From Lentilactobacillus rapi DSM 19907 = JCM 15042 (GTDB taxonomy: Bacteria > Bacillota > Bacilli > Lactobacillales > Lactobacillaceae): a stretch of DNA of 48,166 nt. Positions within the stretch are counted from its first letter, which is position 1. Every line of letters starts with the position of its first letter. Of this stretch, positions 1-7,527 are shown in pieces. Under the pieces are notes generated by a model. That model saw nothing but the letters and a program-made list of their open reading frames with translations, ran no database searches and had not been told where the DNA came from. A program made the position numbers and the translations under genes. The stretch is taken from positions 1 to 48,166 of the forward strand of contig NZ_AZEI01000014.1 of NCBI RefSeq assembly GCF_001436255.1. Direction: 5' to 3'.

Positions 1-15
1 GAAAACATAATAAAA

Positions 16-56
16 CCCCTTGAATTAGATTTCTCCAATTCAAGGGGTTCAGTTCA
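16..56 (-). terminator. Intrinsic terminator for the leftmost minus-strand gene
   Basis: An 11-bp perfect inverted repeat (CCCCTTGAATT with its complement) closes a 10-base loop. On the minus strand it is followed by a T-rich tract (TTTTATTATG). It lies about 100 bases past the stop of the gene at 158-649 and probably ends its transcript. Confidence 0.8.
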
Positions 57-79
57 CAAATCAGAATGCATTACTTTTT

Positions 80-122
80 TGACTTAAATTCTGGGATCAA
101 AGCGCTTTTCATCCCGATTGTT
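80..122 (-). repeat. Fragment of family A hairpin repeat
   Basis: The stretch containing TTAAATTCTGGGATCAAAGC matches the outer flank of the family A repeats at 34542-34727 and 47929-48122. The central stem and the other flank are missing, so this is a truncated copy, lying between the terminator at 16-56 and the gene at 158-649. Confidence 0.6.
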
Positions 123-157
123 TCAAAGATAAGAAACGAACCGGCTTGAAGTCCATG

Positions 158-649
158 CTATAATTTTTTCGACTTTTTCATTAAAGCTGGTGACTTCTTT
201 GGTACCGCTGGCTTTTTTGCTGCTGCTTTTTTGGCAGCCGCTGCTTCCTTTCGCCTTCTGGAACGTTCCCTCAGAATGTCTTTGAGCGCATTGATGTCAT
301 CTTCGTGCTGACTTTTCCACTGCTTATACGAGGTGTTCGTATCCGTATCAGTTGGCTTAAGTCCTGTGTCCAACCAAAAGAGTGATTCTGTTAAGCTTGG
401 GAAATTATGCATCCAGAGCGTTTGACCGTTTTCTGAATCGAACGCAACATACGAGCGGGCATGCCGCTGCAAAAATGTATGTTTGCGAATTTTGAACGCT
501 TCACGTTTACGCGTCAACCGATAATCAGGTAAAATGTACTTGCCCTTATTTTTCAGTTGAGGGAAACGTTCATTTATTTGATCTGAGCGGTCCTTTAAGA
601 GGGCGGTTGCCTCCGTTACCGAGATCAATGTGGCTTTAGTTTGGGTCAT
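158..649 (-). CDS. Hypothetical protein with lysine/alanine-rich tail
   Basis: I do not recognise this 163-residue protein. Residues 1-125 are a mixed, probably globular domain with no membrane segment or signal peptide. Residues about 126-163 form a strongly basic Ala/Lys/Pro-rich tail of the AAKKPAVPKK type, reminiscent of histone-like or nucleic-acid-binding tails; binding to nucleic acid is only an inference. The ATG at 649 is preceded by GGGGG at a 9-base spacing. It is transcribed alone and ends at the terminator at 16-56. Confidence 0.75.
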   Translation of the reverse strand: MTQTKATLISVTEATALLKDRSDQINERFPQLKNKGKYILPDYRLTRKREAFKIRKHTFLQRHARSYVAFDSENGQTLWMHNFPSLTESLFWLDTGLKPTDTDTNTSYKQWKSQHEDDINALKDILRERSRRRKEAAAAKKAAAKKPAVPKKSPALMKKSKKL

Positions 650-849
650 AAAATTTTGCCCCCTTTTATAATCTATTTTCGCATAGATTTATCTAATTGG
701 AAAGTAGATAGAAACATTATAATTAATAATTAACAAATTAATCAGCATTTTTATACAGTGTGTCGGCATCGGTCGACTATGTTAACTGCAGCAGACATGG
801 TAAGATTTAAGATTGTGGAGACTAAATTCAAGTAGGAGAACCAATTTAA

Positions 850-1710
850 ATGAAATATTACGCAGTAAGAAAAGGCCGGCAGACTGGGATCTTTACAACC
901 TGGGATGCTGCTGAAAAACAGGTCAAAGGCTATCCAGGCGCCAAATATAAGAGCTTCAAAATAAAATCTGAAGCCGAGCAATTTCTCAATGGCCAATTAT
1001 CGTCAACTTCTCATCAATCTGGCAAACCGGATGTCAAATTTCCGACCGCTGACACAGACGACATTATTCTGTATACGGATGGTGGGGCCAGAAATCACGG
1101 CAACGTGAAGGGCGGCCATGTCAAATCTAATGATAAAGCAGCTTGGGCATACCTGATTGTAACGCCGACCAATCGGTTTTCAGACTCCGGTGGTGAATTT
1201 GGAGCGACGAACAATCGGATGGAAATCATGGCCCTTTATGAAGCCCTTGCCTACCTCAATGCTCATGATCTTCAAGACAGCCACATCCATGCGGTTTTAG
1301 ATTCCAAATACGTCCTAAATGCCATTAACAAAAATTGGCTCAAGGGCTGGCAGCGACGTGGTTGGACGCGTAGTGGGGGACAAAAGCTTGAAAATAAGGA
1401 ATTGTGGCGCTCATTGGCTCAAGAGCTGCGGAACTTTCCGCATTTGTCACTATATTGGACGAAGGGGCATGCGGACAACGAAGGCAACGTATTCGTTGAT
1501 CGGCTGCTAAATGAAACCATGGACAAAATGAAAGCAAAAGCGCCTCAAACTGCCAGTCAGCGACAACCAGTTTCTCAACCGGCTGCCAAGCCCGCTTCAT
1601 CCAAGACGCATGAGACCGATCTTAAACCAAGTCATGATACTGAAAAATCGGTTCAAGACATTGAACACAATTTGAAGCAACTCGGTTTATTTGACGACGA
1701 TGATCAATGA
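850..1710 (+). CDS. rnhA: Ribonuclease HI with N-terminal hybrid-binding domain
   Basis: This enzyme cuts the RNA strand of RNA-DNA hybrids, for example at R-loops and lagging-strand primers. Residues 1-46 (MKYYAVRKGR to EAEQFL) match the RNase H1 hybrid-binding / viroplasmin-type domain. Residues about 70-225 are the catalytic fold with D77 in YTDGGA, E125 in TNNRMEIMA, D151 in LDSKYV, and H207 and D217 in the GHADNEGN...VDRL segment, so the active site is complete. Residues 230-286 are a low-complexity Gln/Pro/Lys tail ending in acidic residues. GGAGA precedes the ATG. The last 7 bases overlap the convergent UPF0316 gene. Confidence 0.95.
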   Translation: MKYYAVRKGRQTGIFTTWDAAEKQVKGYPGAKYKSFKIKSEAEQFLNGQLSSTSHQSGKPDVKFPTADTDDIILYTDGGARNHGNVKGGHVKSNDKAAWAYLIVTPTNRFSDSGGEFGATNNRMEIMALYEALAYLNAHDLQDSHIHAVLDSKYVLNAINKNWLKGWQRRGWTRSGGQKLENKELWRSLAQELRNFPHLSLYWTKGHADNEGNVFVDRLLNETMDKMKAKAPQTASQRQPVSQPAAKPASSKTHETDLKPSHDTEKSVQDIEHNLKQLGLFDDDDQ

Positions 1711-2267
1711 TTTTTATTCACGTGGTGATATCGGCGGTCGACTTCCTTGCTCCAGAAGCCACCTGAAAGTTGAACCGGTTCTTGAACCATGATGAACGCA
1801 TCCGGAGAGAGTTCCTGAATTTGTTCCATCAAGCGGCGGTCAGCTTTCCGTGGGGCCAAAATACTGAGAACCAAGCGGGCGCCGGAACGACCCTGAGCCC
1901 GGCTGACGGTGACGCCATAACCAAGATCTCGCAGGTGTTCGGCCAATTCTTCGTTGTGGGCATGAATTGGATTGGTGGGATCAATTTGGACGGTTACTTC
2001 GAAGTTAACGTAGCCCAAAGCAATCTTATCTTCAATGATGATCCCAATATAAATCCCAACCCCAAATCCAATCGCATAAGCCGCGATGTTTAAGGGACTG
2101 TCAATGTGCTGCAGGGCGATTGCCAAGGCCATTACGTAGACGAATTCCTCAACCACCGCCACAATTGGCGCCAAGTATTGGTGGCCCTTTACAACCAGCA
2201 TCGTTCTAAATGTGTTAATCGAAATGTATAAAGCGTTTAAAATAAAAATTGTGATCGCAAGTTTCAT
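1704..2267 (-). CDS. UPF0316/DUF2179 membrane protein
   Basis: A 187-residue protein with two to three N-terminal membrane segments (residues about 3-90, starting MKLAITIFIL) and a soluble C-terminal DUF2179 domain (about 95-187), as in the UPF0316 family (B. subtilis YebE-like). The family's function is not established; DUF2179 domains may bind small ligands. I chose the ATG at 2267 because GGGAGG lies 10 bases before it and the hydrophobic segment begins at once. An upstream in-frame start would add 14 residues without a binding site. It overlaps rnhA tail to tail by 7 bases. Confidence 0.85.
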   Translation of the reverse strand: MKLAITIFILNALYISINTFRTMLVVKGHQYLAPIVAVVEEFVYVMALAIALQHIDSPLNIAAYAIGFGVGIYIGIIIEDKIALGYVNFEVTVQIDPTNPIHAHNEELAEHLRDLGYGVTVSRAQGRSGARLVLSILAPRKADRRLMEQIQELSPDAFIMVQEPVQLSGGFWSKEVDRRYHHVNKNH

Positions 2268-2379
2268 TGAATTTATTCCTCCCACTGTATTTAGTGAATA
2301 GTGTATCACTTTTGGGTAATATGTTACTTAAATAATGCATTCAAAACCTTAGTAGCAACGTTCGGGCCTCTTGTTAACA

Positions 2380-2408
2380 TTGACAACTATCGTAATTAAC
2401 GGTATTCT
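2380..2408 (+). promoter_or_regulatory. Probable sigma-A promoter of the VOC gene
   Basis: TTGACA (2380-2385) is separated by 17 bases from TATTCT (2403-2408). An extra TATAAT sits at 2417-2422 but has no matching -35 box. Transcription would reach the ATG at 2449 after a short leader. Confidence 0.5.
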
Positions 2409-2448
2409 AAATTTTGTATAATATCTTAAAGTAAGGGTTGCTGACTTA

Positions 2449-2889
2449 ATGAATAATACCAAATTAATTCCATATCTAACCTTTGAAAATACAAAAAGTG
2501 CCCTCGACTATTATCAACGGGTATTTGGTGTCACCGACGTAACCCGTCAGGCACCGACTGAAAAACAAGCGGAAGAGATGTCATTAAACGAAGACGTTAA
2601 CCTCGATGATTTAACATTGCGGGCAAGCTTTAAGATATTGGGGCAAGAAGTTGATTGCGCCGACAGCTTTATGGGCAAGCCGGTGATATCATCACTTATA
2701 TCATTAATGTTGCAAGTCGATTTACACGATTCGGATGCTGCCAATGACTTGGAGGATTTATATAAACAAGTTGTGGCATCGGAGGAAGTCAAGGTCATTG
2801 TCACCTTTGAAAAGAAATCCTCCGGCGATAAGTACGGACAAGTTGTTGATAAATATGGCGTGACTTGGATATTTGAAGGCAAAAAGTAA
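2449..2889 (+). CDS. VOC-family (glyoxalase/PhnB-like) protein
   Basis: A 146-residue single vicinal-oxygen-chelate domain protein. The start, LIPYLTFENTKSALDYYQRVFG, and the end, DKYGQVVDKYGVTWIFEG, are the paired half-site motifs typical of PhnB-like VOC proteins; substrates in this branch are usually unknown. The middle, which holds metal ligands in active glyoxalases, is Asp/Glu-rich and not clearly conserved, so an enzyme role is uncertain. The Shine-Dalgarno (AAGG about 13 bases upstream) is weak. The gene stands alone. Confidence 0.85.
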   Translation: MNNTKLIPYLTFENTKSALDYYQRVFGVTDVTRQAPTEKQAEEMSLNEDVNLDDLTLRASFKILGQEVDCADSFMGKPVISSLISLMLQVDLHDSDAANDLEDLYKQVVASEEVKVIVTFEKKSSGDKYGQVVDKYGVTWIFEGKK

Positions 2890-2921
2890 CTGCCTGATTA
2901 GATCTGAAGGACGCTTAAAAA

Positions 2922-2979
2922 ATAAGGCAGAAGGACCACTGATGGACGATTTTGTTCATTGTTGGTCTTTCTGCCTTAT
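2922..2979. terminator. Long hairpin after the VOC gene
   Basis: ATAAGGCAGAAGGACCA pairs with TGGTCTTTCTGCCTTAT across a 24-base loop. On the plus strand it is followed by only a few T residues (ATATC). On the minus strand it is followed by a TTTTTT tract. It probably ends the VOC transcript and may act in both directions. Confidence 0.6.
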
Positions 2980-3111
2980 ATCATAGGTACTGAGACTTTT
3001 CAGGTGTCTTTTGCCTGCTCAACTGCGAACCAAAAAGTGGTGTTCCCTCACAATCAGGCTTATTATTAATTTATGGCTTTACTTCACCACTTTAGACAGG
3101 AGATGAATCCG

Positions 3112-3786
3112 ATGAGCGAATTTGATAACATCAAAGGCGTTTTGTTCGACCTAAATGGCATCGTGACTGATTCGTGGCGCTACCATAGTAAATCTTGGCG
3201 AGAGGTTGCAGAATTTCTTGGGATCGCCTGGAGTGCTGAGCTTGAAGAAGCGATTAAGGGGCGGGATCGAATTGATTCACTCAATGAGATCTTAAAGGTT
3301 GGCGGTCAACTCGACCAATTTTCTGATGCAGAAAAAGAACGGCTGGCAGATAAAAAGAACGCGATTTATCAAACCATGCTGGACAAAATGAATCCAGGTG
3401 ATATTTTACCGGGAATTCACAATTTTTTGGCTGAACTTAAACAAAATCACTACCAAATGATTATTGCTTCCGCGTCTGCCAATGCCCCAAAAGAAATTAA
3501 AAAACTCGACTTGGAGGACTATTTTCCGCTCATTGTCGATATCACCAAGCTCAAGCATAACAAGCCAGCACCGGATGTTTTTTTAAAGGCAGCTGAAATG
3601 ATTCATCTAAGACCGGAAGAATGTATCGGTATCGATGATGGGGTCGTCGGCGTTGAATCAATTAATGCCGCCCACGTGGTGTCGATCGGCGTTGGTGACC
3701 CGAAGATTCTACACGAGGCAGACATCAATTTTACCTCCACTAAAGAACTGACCCTTGAAAATATTCGTCAGGCTTGGCCTAAGTGA
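3112..3786 (+). CDS. pgmB: Beta-phosphoglucomutase-like HAD phosphatase with altered active site
   Basis: A 224-residue HAD-superfamily protein with the beta-phosphoglucomutase cap (KGRDRIDSL at 49-57). Beta-PGM interconverts beta-glucose 1-phosphate and glucose 6-phosphate. The nucleophile D13 is present, but the partner two residues on, the general acid/base Asp of DLDG, is Asn (N15; codon AAT). The phosphate-binding Lys of the SASKN motif is Ala (A123), and GxED has become GIDD (175-176). K151 is kept. The ATG at 3112 follows AGGAG by 9 bases. No maltose or trehalose phosphorylase is nearby. It may be a divergent paralogue with another substrate. It overlaps the convergent DUF488 gene by 19 bases. 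Confidence 0.8.
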   Translation: MSEFDNIKGVLFDLNGIVTDSWRYHSKSWREVAEFLGIAWSAELEEAIKGRDRIDSLNEILKVGGQLDQFSDAEKERLADKKNAIYQTMLDKMNPGDILPGIHNFLAELKQNHYQMIIASASANAPKEIKKLDLEDYFPLIVDITKLKHNKPAPDVFLKAAEMIHLRPEECIGIDDGVVGVESINAAHVVSIGVGDPKILHEADINFTSTKELTLENIRQAWPK

Positions 3787-4136
3787 TGCTCAAGATATTG
3801 TTTCAAAACGACCGCCTGATTATTTTCACGATCCTTGGCTCCGTATAACAAGATAACGTTGCCGGCTTTGAGCTTGTCGTTGATGAGCTTGATAAAGTCA
3901 GCTGTTTGAGGATTTTGATTAAGTTCTGCCACGTATTTATCTTTGAAGGCCGGGAACTTTTCTGGATCATGGGAAAACCAGGACCGCAGCTCTTTTGAAG
4001 GGGCAATTTCTTTTTCCCACTCATCTAATTTCGCATTGACCTTCGAAATTCCCCGTGGCCATAAGCGGTCAACCAAGATGCGGTAACCAGACATGTCTTG
4101 AGGCTTATCATAAATTCGTTCTAGTTTAAGTTCCAT
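3768..4136 (-). CDS. DUF488 family protein (YeaO-like)
   Basis: A 122-residue soluble protein whose central motif, ILVDRLWPRGISK, is the hallmark of the DUF488/YeaO family, followed by WEKEIAPSKELRSWFSHDPEKF. The C-terminal half ends in LLYGAKDRENNQAVVLKQYL. The molecular function of the family is not established. AAGGAG stands before the ATG. Its 3' end overlaps pgmB by 19 bases in a convergent arrangement. Confidence 0.9.
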   Translation of the reverse strand: MELKLERIYDKPQDMSGYRILVDRLWPRGISKVNAKLDEWEKEIAPSKELRSWFSHDPEKFPAFKDKYVAELNQNPQTADFIKLINDKLKAGNVILLYGAKDRENNQAVVLKQYLEHHLGQA

Positions 4137-4182
4137 TATAGAATCTCCTTGTAGTTATTTTTTATTAAAGGGATGTTTAAAT

Positions 4183-4809
4183 TTGAGTAAATCTGATCCA
4201 TTTTACGCCAGTGCCCCAACTGGTCAACTCACCAAAGCCATTTTGGGGATGCTGCTTACATATGATTCTCCTAAAGGCAGGGTCGGCGGTTGGATTGTCG
4301 AAGCCGAGGCCTACATGGGGCAGCAGGATTCTGCAGCTCATGCGTTTAAAGGCAGGCGAACGGCATCCAACGAACCGCTTTACGGACCGCCGGGCACTGT
4401 TTATATTTATTCGATCCACGGGCGTTACTTGCTGGATGTGGCCGCCCAAGAACAGGACGTGCCCCAAGGGATTTTGATTCGAGCAATCCAACCGACAATT
4501 GGTGAAGATATTATGCTGACCAATCGGGACAAATCCGGGGTCAATTTGACCAATGGACCTGGCAAATTGATGGAGGCGTTTGGGATTGACGATAAGAAAA
4601 TGAACTTCGAAATCTTTGGTGATTGTCAGTTGAATATCGATAAACAAACCCAAAAAATCCCCGCAGCGATTGAAGCATCAAATCGAATTGGGGTTGCTAA
4701 TCAGGGCGATTGGGCGACCAAGCCGCTGAGATATTTTGTTAAAGGCAATCCCTATGTTTCGGGAATTAAAAAACGTGACGTGGACTTAGAAAATTTTGGC
4801 TGGCGTTAG
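4183..4809 (+). CDS. DNA-3-methyladenine glycosylase (AAG/MPG family)
   Basis: A base-excision repair glycosylase that removes alkylated purines. The 208-residue protein carries the family motifs IVEAEAYMGQQDSAAHAF (catalytic Glu and the QDSAAHA segment), the PLYGPPGTVYIY strand, and GILIRAIQP. The start must be a TTG at 4183: AAAGGG lies 9 bases upstream, and the nearby ATG at 4172 runs into a stop after five codons. The stop codon overlaps that of the convergent PgpA-like gene by 4 bases. Confidence 0.92.
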   Translation: MSKSDPFYASAPTGQLTKAILGMLLTYDSPKGRVGGWIVEAEAYMGQQDSAAHAFKGRRTASNEPLYGPPGTVYIYSIHGRYLLDVAAQEQDVPQGILIRAIQPTIGEDIMLTNRDKSGVNLTNGPGKLMEAFGIDDKKMNFEIFGDCQLNIDKQTQKIPAAIEASNRIGVANQGDWATKPLRYFVKGNPYVSGIKKRDVDLENFGWR

Positions 4810-5306
4810 TTATTCCGGTGAGCAATCTTTGCCGAAACTGCGCTGGCGATGGCACCGACAATATCGTCGATAAAGGTATTGGAGGTGCCATCTTTTTCTT
4901 CGTCCAGCTTTTTAACGACGCCGCTCTTATCACGATCAACGTAGCCATAGTTGGTGATCCCAATGGTGCCGTAGATATTGGCGATGTTGAGGGCAATCCC
5001 TTCGTCGACGCCAAAGACACCCGAGTCATTCATGACAATGCTTTCCAAGGGTTCTTTGAGAAGACCCTGGGTTGCCAAACGATCAAGCTCAAGGCCGACC
5101 ATTGCGTTGTTCAGCACTTCTCGCTTATGAAGCACATCCGTGGTGTCTTTCCTGACTTCTTCCATGGAGATGTCAGGGATGTACGTTTTCTGTAGCTTGT
5201 AGGCCATTTTCGAAATATCTTCAGGGGTGACGCCCCGTGATTTTAAAGCATCAATGACAAAATTATATGCGGCGGTGTCTGGAAACTTAAAATCTTTATT
5301 GTTCAT
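4806..5306 (-). CDS. Phosphatidylglycerophosphatase A-like protein (YutG family)
   Basis: A 166-residue protein resembling the soluble PgpA-related proteins of Firmicutes. The motif GVDEGIALNIANIYGTIGITNYGYVD and the C-terminal NTFIDDIVGAIASAVSAKIAH, with acidic metal-ligand-like positions, fit the family. PgpA enzymes dephosphorylate phosphatidylglycerol phosphate, but the activity of this shorter branch is not proven. The ATG at 5306 has AGGAAGGA 8 bases upstream; an in-frame start 21 bases earlier lacks one. Confidence 0.8.
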   Translation of the reverse strand: MNNKDFKFPDTAAYNFVIDALKSRGVTPEDISKMAYKLQKTYIPDISMEEVRKDTTDVLHKREVLNNAMVGLELDRLATQGLLKEPLESIVMNDSGVFGVDEGIALNIANIYGTIGITNYGYVDRDKSGVVKKLDEEKDGTSNTFIDDIVGAIASAVSAKIAHRNN

Positions 5307-5510
5307 GTAATCAGTCCTTCCTCTCACAATTATAAAACAAGTTGGTTATAAAGTATTAATGATAGGATTACAAAAATGGGGATGCCAGCTCACAGGCGAT
5401 ACTGATCATGATTATCCAGGGGACAAGTGAAATGAATGGCTTAATGTTGGAGACAGCAGACAATTGATTACTCCCCAATTTAAGCCACTTATCATTTTAG
5501 TGTTTAATGA

Positions 5511-5548
5511 AAAACCCAACTATTCCGGCTTGGAATGCGTTGGGTTTT
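5511..5548 (-). terminator. Intrinsic terminator after map (possibly two-way)
   Basis: AAAACCCAAC pairs with GTTGGGTTTT, with an inner ATTCC/GGAAT stem. It lies 37 bases past the map stop and gives a T tract on both strands. The hairpin tip (ATTCCGGCTTGGAAT) is the same tip seen in the family A and B repeats. The rest of 5307-5585 shows nothing else I can support. Confidence 0.85.
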
Positions 5549-5585
5549 ATTAATTGGTTGCAACCAGTCGATCGTGATTGTCAGA

Positions 5586-6383
5586 CTAGTTTAGCAAGTA
5601 TTTTTTGTCGATATCTGGATCTTGTGAAGTCAAGATCTTCGGACCATCCTTGGTGATTGCCAAGGTATGTTCATACTGGGCAGATGGGGTGCCATCAGCT
5701 GATACGTAATAAGTCCAATCATCCTTCTTGTCGTAACGGTCCTTGATTTCCCAAGTACCCGTGTTGACCATTGGCTCGATGGTGATGGTCATGCCTTCTT
5801 TAAGACGAAGACCTTGACCTGGGACACCATAAGCCGGAACGTTTGGTGCTTCATGGATTGATGGTTGAATTCCATGGCCGATTAACTCTCGAACGTCACC
5901 CATGTGGTTCTCATCTTCAACGTAAGTCTGGATTGCAGCACCAATGTCACCTAAACGGTTGCCGATGACAGCTTGGTCAATTCCAAGGTAGAGGCCCTTG
6001 CGAGTCACTTCCATTAACTTCTTAATTTCATCTGAAACGTCGCCAACTGCGTAAGTCCAGCAAGAATCACTTTCAAAGCCGTCCTTGTTGACACACATAT
6101 CAACTTTGAGGACATCACCATTCTTGAGCTTTAAGCCCTTACGTGGAATTCCGTGGGCAACTTCTTCGTTAATGGAGATACAAGTGGCAAATTTATAGCC
6201 ATCAAAGCCCATTTCTGAGGGATAAGCATTGTGTTCCTTGATGTAGCGACGGGCGAACAGTTCAATGTCCCAGGTATCCAAACCAGGCTTGATCATCTTA
6301 CGAAGTTCCTTATGAACTCCGGCAAGAACGGCACCTGATTCAGCCATTTTTTCAATTTCACGTGGTGATTTTAATGTAATCAA
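5586..6383 (-). CDS. map: Methionine aminopeptidase, type I
   Basis: Removes the initiator methionine from nascent proteins; a cytoplasmic metalloenzyme. The 265-residue protein has the full dimetal set: D95, D106, H170, E203 and E238, with the auxiliary H77 in EVAHGIP. A hydrophilic insert of about 13 residues (215-228, RYDKKDDWTYY) precedes the last ligand, as in other lactobacilli. The start codon is TTG, with GGAAG 8 bases upstream and no ATG that would fit the conserved N-terminus (ITLKSPREIEKM). It is monocistronic and ends at 5511-5548. Confidence 0.96.
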   Translation of the reverse strand: MITLKSPREIEKMAESGAVLAGVHKELRKMIKPGLDTWDIELFARRYIKEHNAYPSEMGFDGYKFATCISINEEVAHGIPRKGLKLKNGDVLKVDMCVNKDGFESDSCWTYAVGDVSDEIKKLMEVTRKGLYLGIDQAVIGNRLGDIGAAIQTYVEDENHMGDVRELIGHGIQPSIHEAPNVPAYGVPGQGLRLKEGMTITIEPMVNTGTWEIKDRYDKKDDWTYYVSADGTPSAQYEHTLAITKDGPKILTSQDPDIDKKYLLN

Positions 6384-6469
6384 TTACTTTACTTCCTTTT
6401 ATTTTGATTGAAATAACTCATAAAGCCTAATACCTATTAAAACATAAAAAATGGCCAAGCGGCCACTTT

Positions 6470-6640
6470 TTAACTCATCTCGTCGATGATGCCCTTTTGC
6501 AAGGCTTCAAGAATTAATTTAACTTCCGTGATTTTAGAGTCAACCAAGTACTGCATGGTTTCGTCTTTGTCTTTTTTAGCGGAACTCATTTGCTCATTCA
6601 AAAACTGCAGTTGGTCATGAAGATATTCTGTTAGTTTCAT
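6470..6640 (-). CDS. Small 56-residue helical protein
   Basis: An ATG at 6640 with GAGGTGA 5 bases upstream opens 56 codons ending in TAA. The product (starting MKLTEYLHDQ, ending IIDEMS) is charged, Leu/Lys/Glu-rich, has no membrane segment and is probably two amphipathic helices. I do not recognise it. Upstream (6660-6720) is very AT-rich and could hold the promoter. It sits head to tail with map, about 86 bases apart. Confidence 0.7.
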   Translation of the reverse strand: MKLTEYLHDQLQFLNEQMSSAKKDKDETMQYLVDSKITEVKLILEALQKGIIDEMS

Positions 6641-6794
6641 GCTATCACCTCACTGGTTTGGTACTCTTTATATATATTATATATCATTAATGCGTCGTTT
6701 ACATGAAATATATATTAACGCTTTCCAGTTTACATTTGATGGTGAAAAATAACAATTGATTTGTTTTTAAGTTGGAATGGTTCTAAAGTAGAAA

Positions 6795-6910
6795 GTGTGC
6801 GTAACAAAGCGGTTAATAACCGGAACATAAGTCTCCCATAGTGTAAGCCCTGGGCTTTGGGCTTACACTATGGGTGCTTATGTGCAGGTTATTGCTTTGT
6901 GGAGCACTAT
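6795..6910 (+). repeat. Family B hairpin repeat, copy B1
   Basis: ACAAAGC pairs with GCTTTGT, AATAACC with GGTTATT, CATAAG with CTTATG, and the inner arm CCCATAGTGTAAGCCC is a 16-bp perfect match to its partner. The fixed loop bases GCGGTTA, GGAA and TGTGCAG are those of other family B copies. It lies in a 485-base stretch without larger genes. Confidence 0.85.
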
Positions 6911-6943
6911 TCTGCAATGTTGTCTAGAAGTTTTGACAGGTTA

Positions 6944-7045
6944 GTGCTTATGTGCAAACTTTTGCTTTGCGAAGCACCATTCTGCAAGGTTGCCCACAAA
7001 AGCCACCAGCCGTTCACCAGTGGAAGATTCTGCTTGGGGGTATCT
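6944..7045 (+). repeat. Solo right-arm remnants of family B
   Basis: 6944-6993 repeats the right arm of B1 plus its trailing sequence (GTGCTTATGTGCA, TTGCTTTGC, GCACCATTCTGCAA) without a left arm. A third piece at about 7015-7045 (GTGGAAGATTCTGCTTGG) resembles the right arm of copies B7/B9. These look like relics of decayed tandem units. Confidence 0.6.
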
Positions 7046-7125
7046 TCCCGGAAATGATCAATTATTCAGGGCTTCTGCGGAAATTGCACAACTAAAAACT
7101 ACATAAAGAGGGGGAGTGATCCCAC

Positions 7126-7287
7126 ATGGTCCACAATATTTGGTTACGTTGGTTCTTTGTTTGCCTATATTTTGTGATGGGTATTTTGCTTTACATGGGC
7201 ATGAATATGATTGTCATGTATTTGATGGTGATCGGGATGTTTTTGGAAGCGTTGATTAGTGCGGTTGATTATTATGTGAAGAAGTAG
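7126..7287 (+). CDS. Small 53-residue membrane protein
   Basis: An ATG at 7126, preceded by AGAGGGGGAG about 9 bases upstream, opens 53 codons ending TAG. The product (starting MVHNIWLRWFF) is almost entirely hydrophobic and Met-rich, with two membrane helices at about 5-24 and 27-44 and a short basic end. No known family recognised. A strong terminator follows at 7381-7427, which supports a real transcript. Confidence 0.65.
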   Translation: MVHNIWLRWFFVCLYFVMGILLYMGMNMIVMYLMVIGMFLEALISAVDYYVKK

Positions 7288-7380
7288 TGAGTTAGCAGCA
7301 GCTATATTAATACAATTGGTCTAAAGTCATCATACTTACTGATTAATGAATGTTTTTTGATTTTAAATACTAGTAACAAC

Positions 7381-7427
7381 AAGAAGCTCCACAAAGTTGA
7401 CCTGAATCAACTTTGTGGGGCTTCTTT
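7381..7427 (+). terminator. Intrinsic terminator after the 53-residue gene
   Basis: A 20-base stem (AAGAAGCTCCACAAAGTTGA with a near-perfect partner) and a 6-base loop, followed by a short T tract. Confidence 0.85.
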
Positions 7428-7527
7428 AACTGATAAGGAACATGTATCTTGACGCCAAGCGCAAAGGTAGTATACTTGGGCCAAATTTTTAATACTGTGG
7501 ATACATTGTGGCTCAAGAGGTGATAAC

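Noticed and set aside
2449-2889. VOC gene as an antibiotic resistance determinant
   Set aside because: VOC proteins include such enzymes, but no specific bleomycin- or fosfomycin-resistance motif is visible here and the sequence is of the general PhnB-like type.
6857-7057. 66-codon open frame downstream of B1
   Set aside because: It runs through family B remnants (right-arm copies) and lacks a ribosome site.
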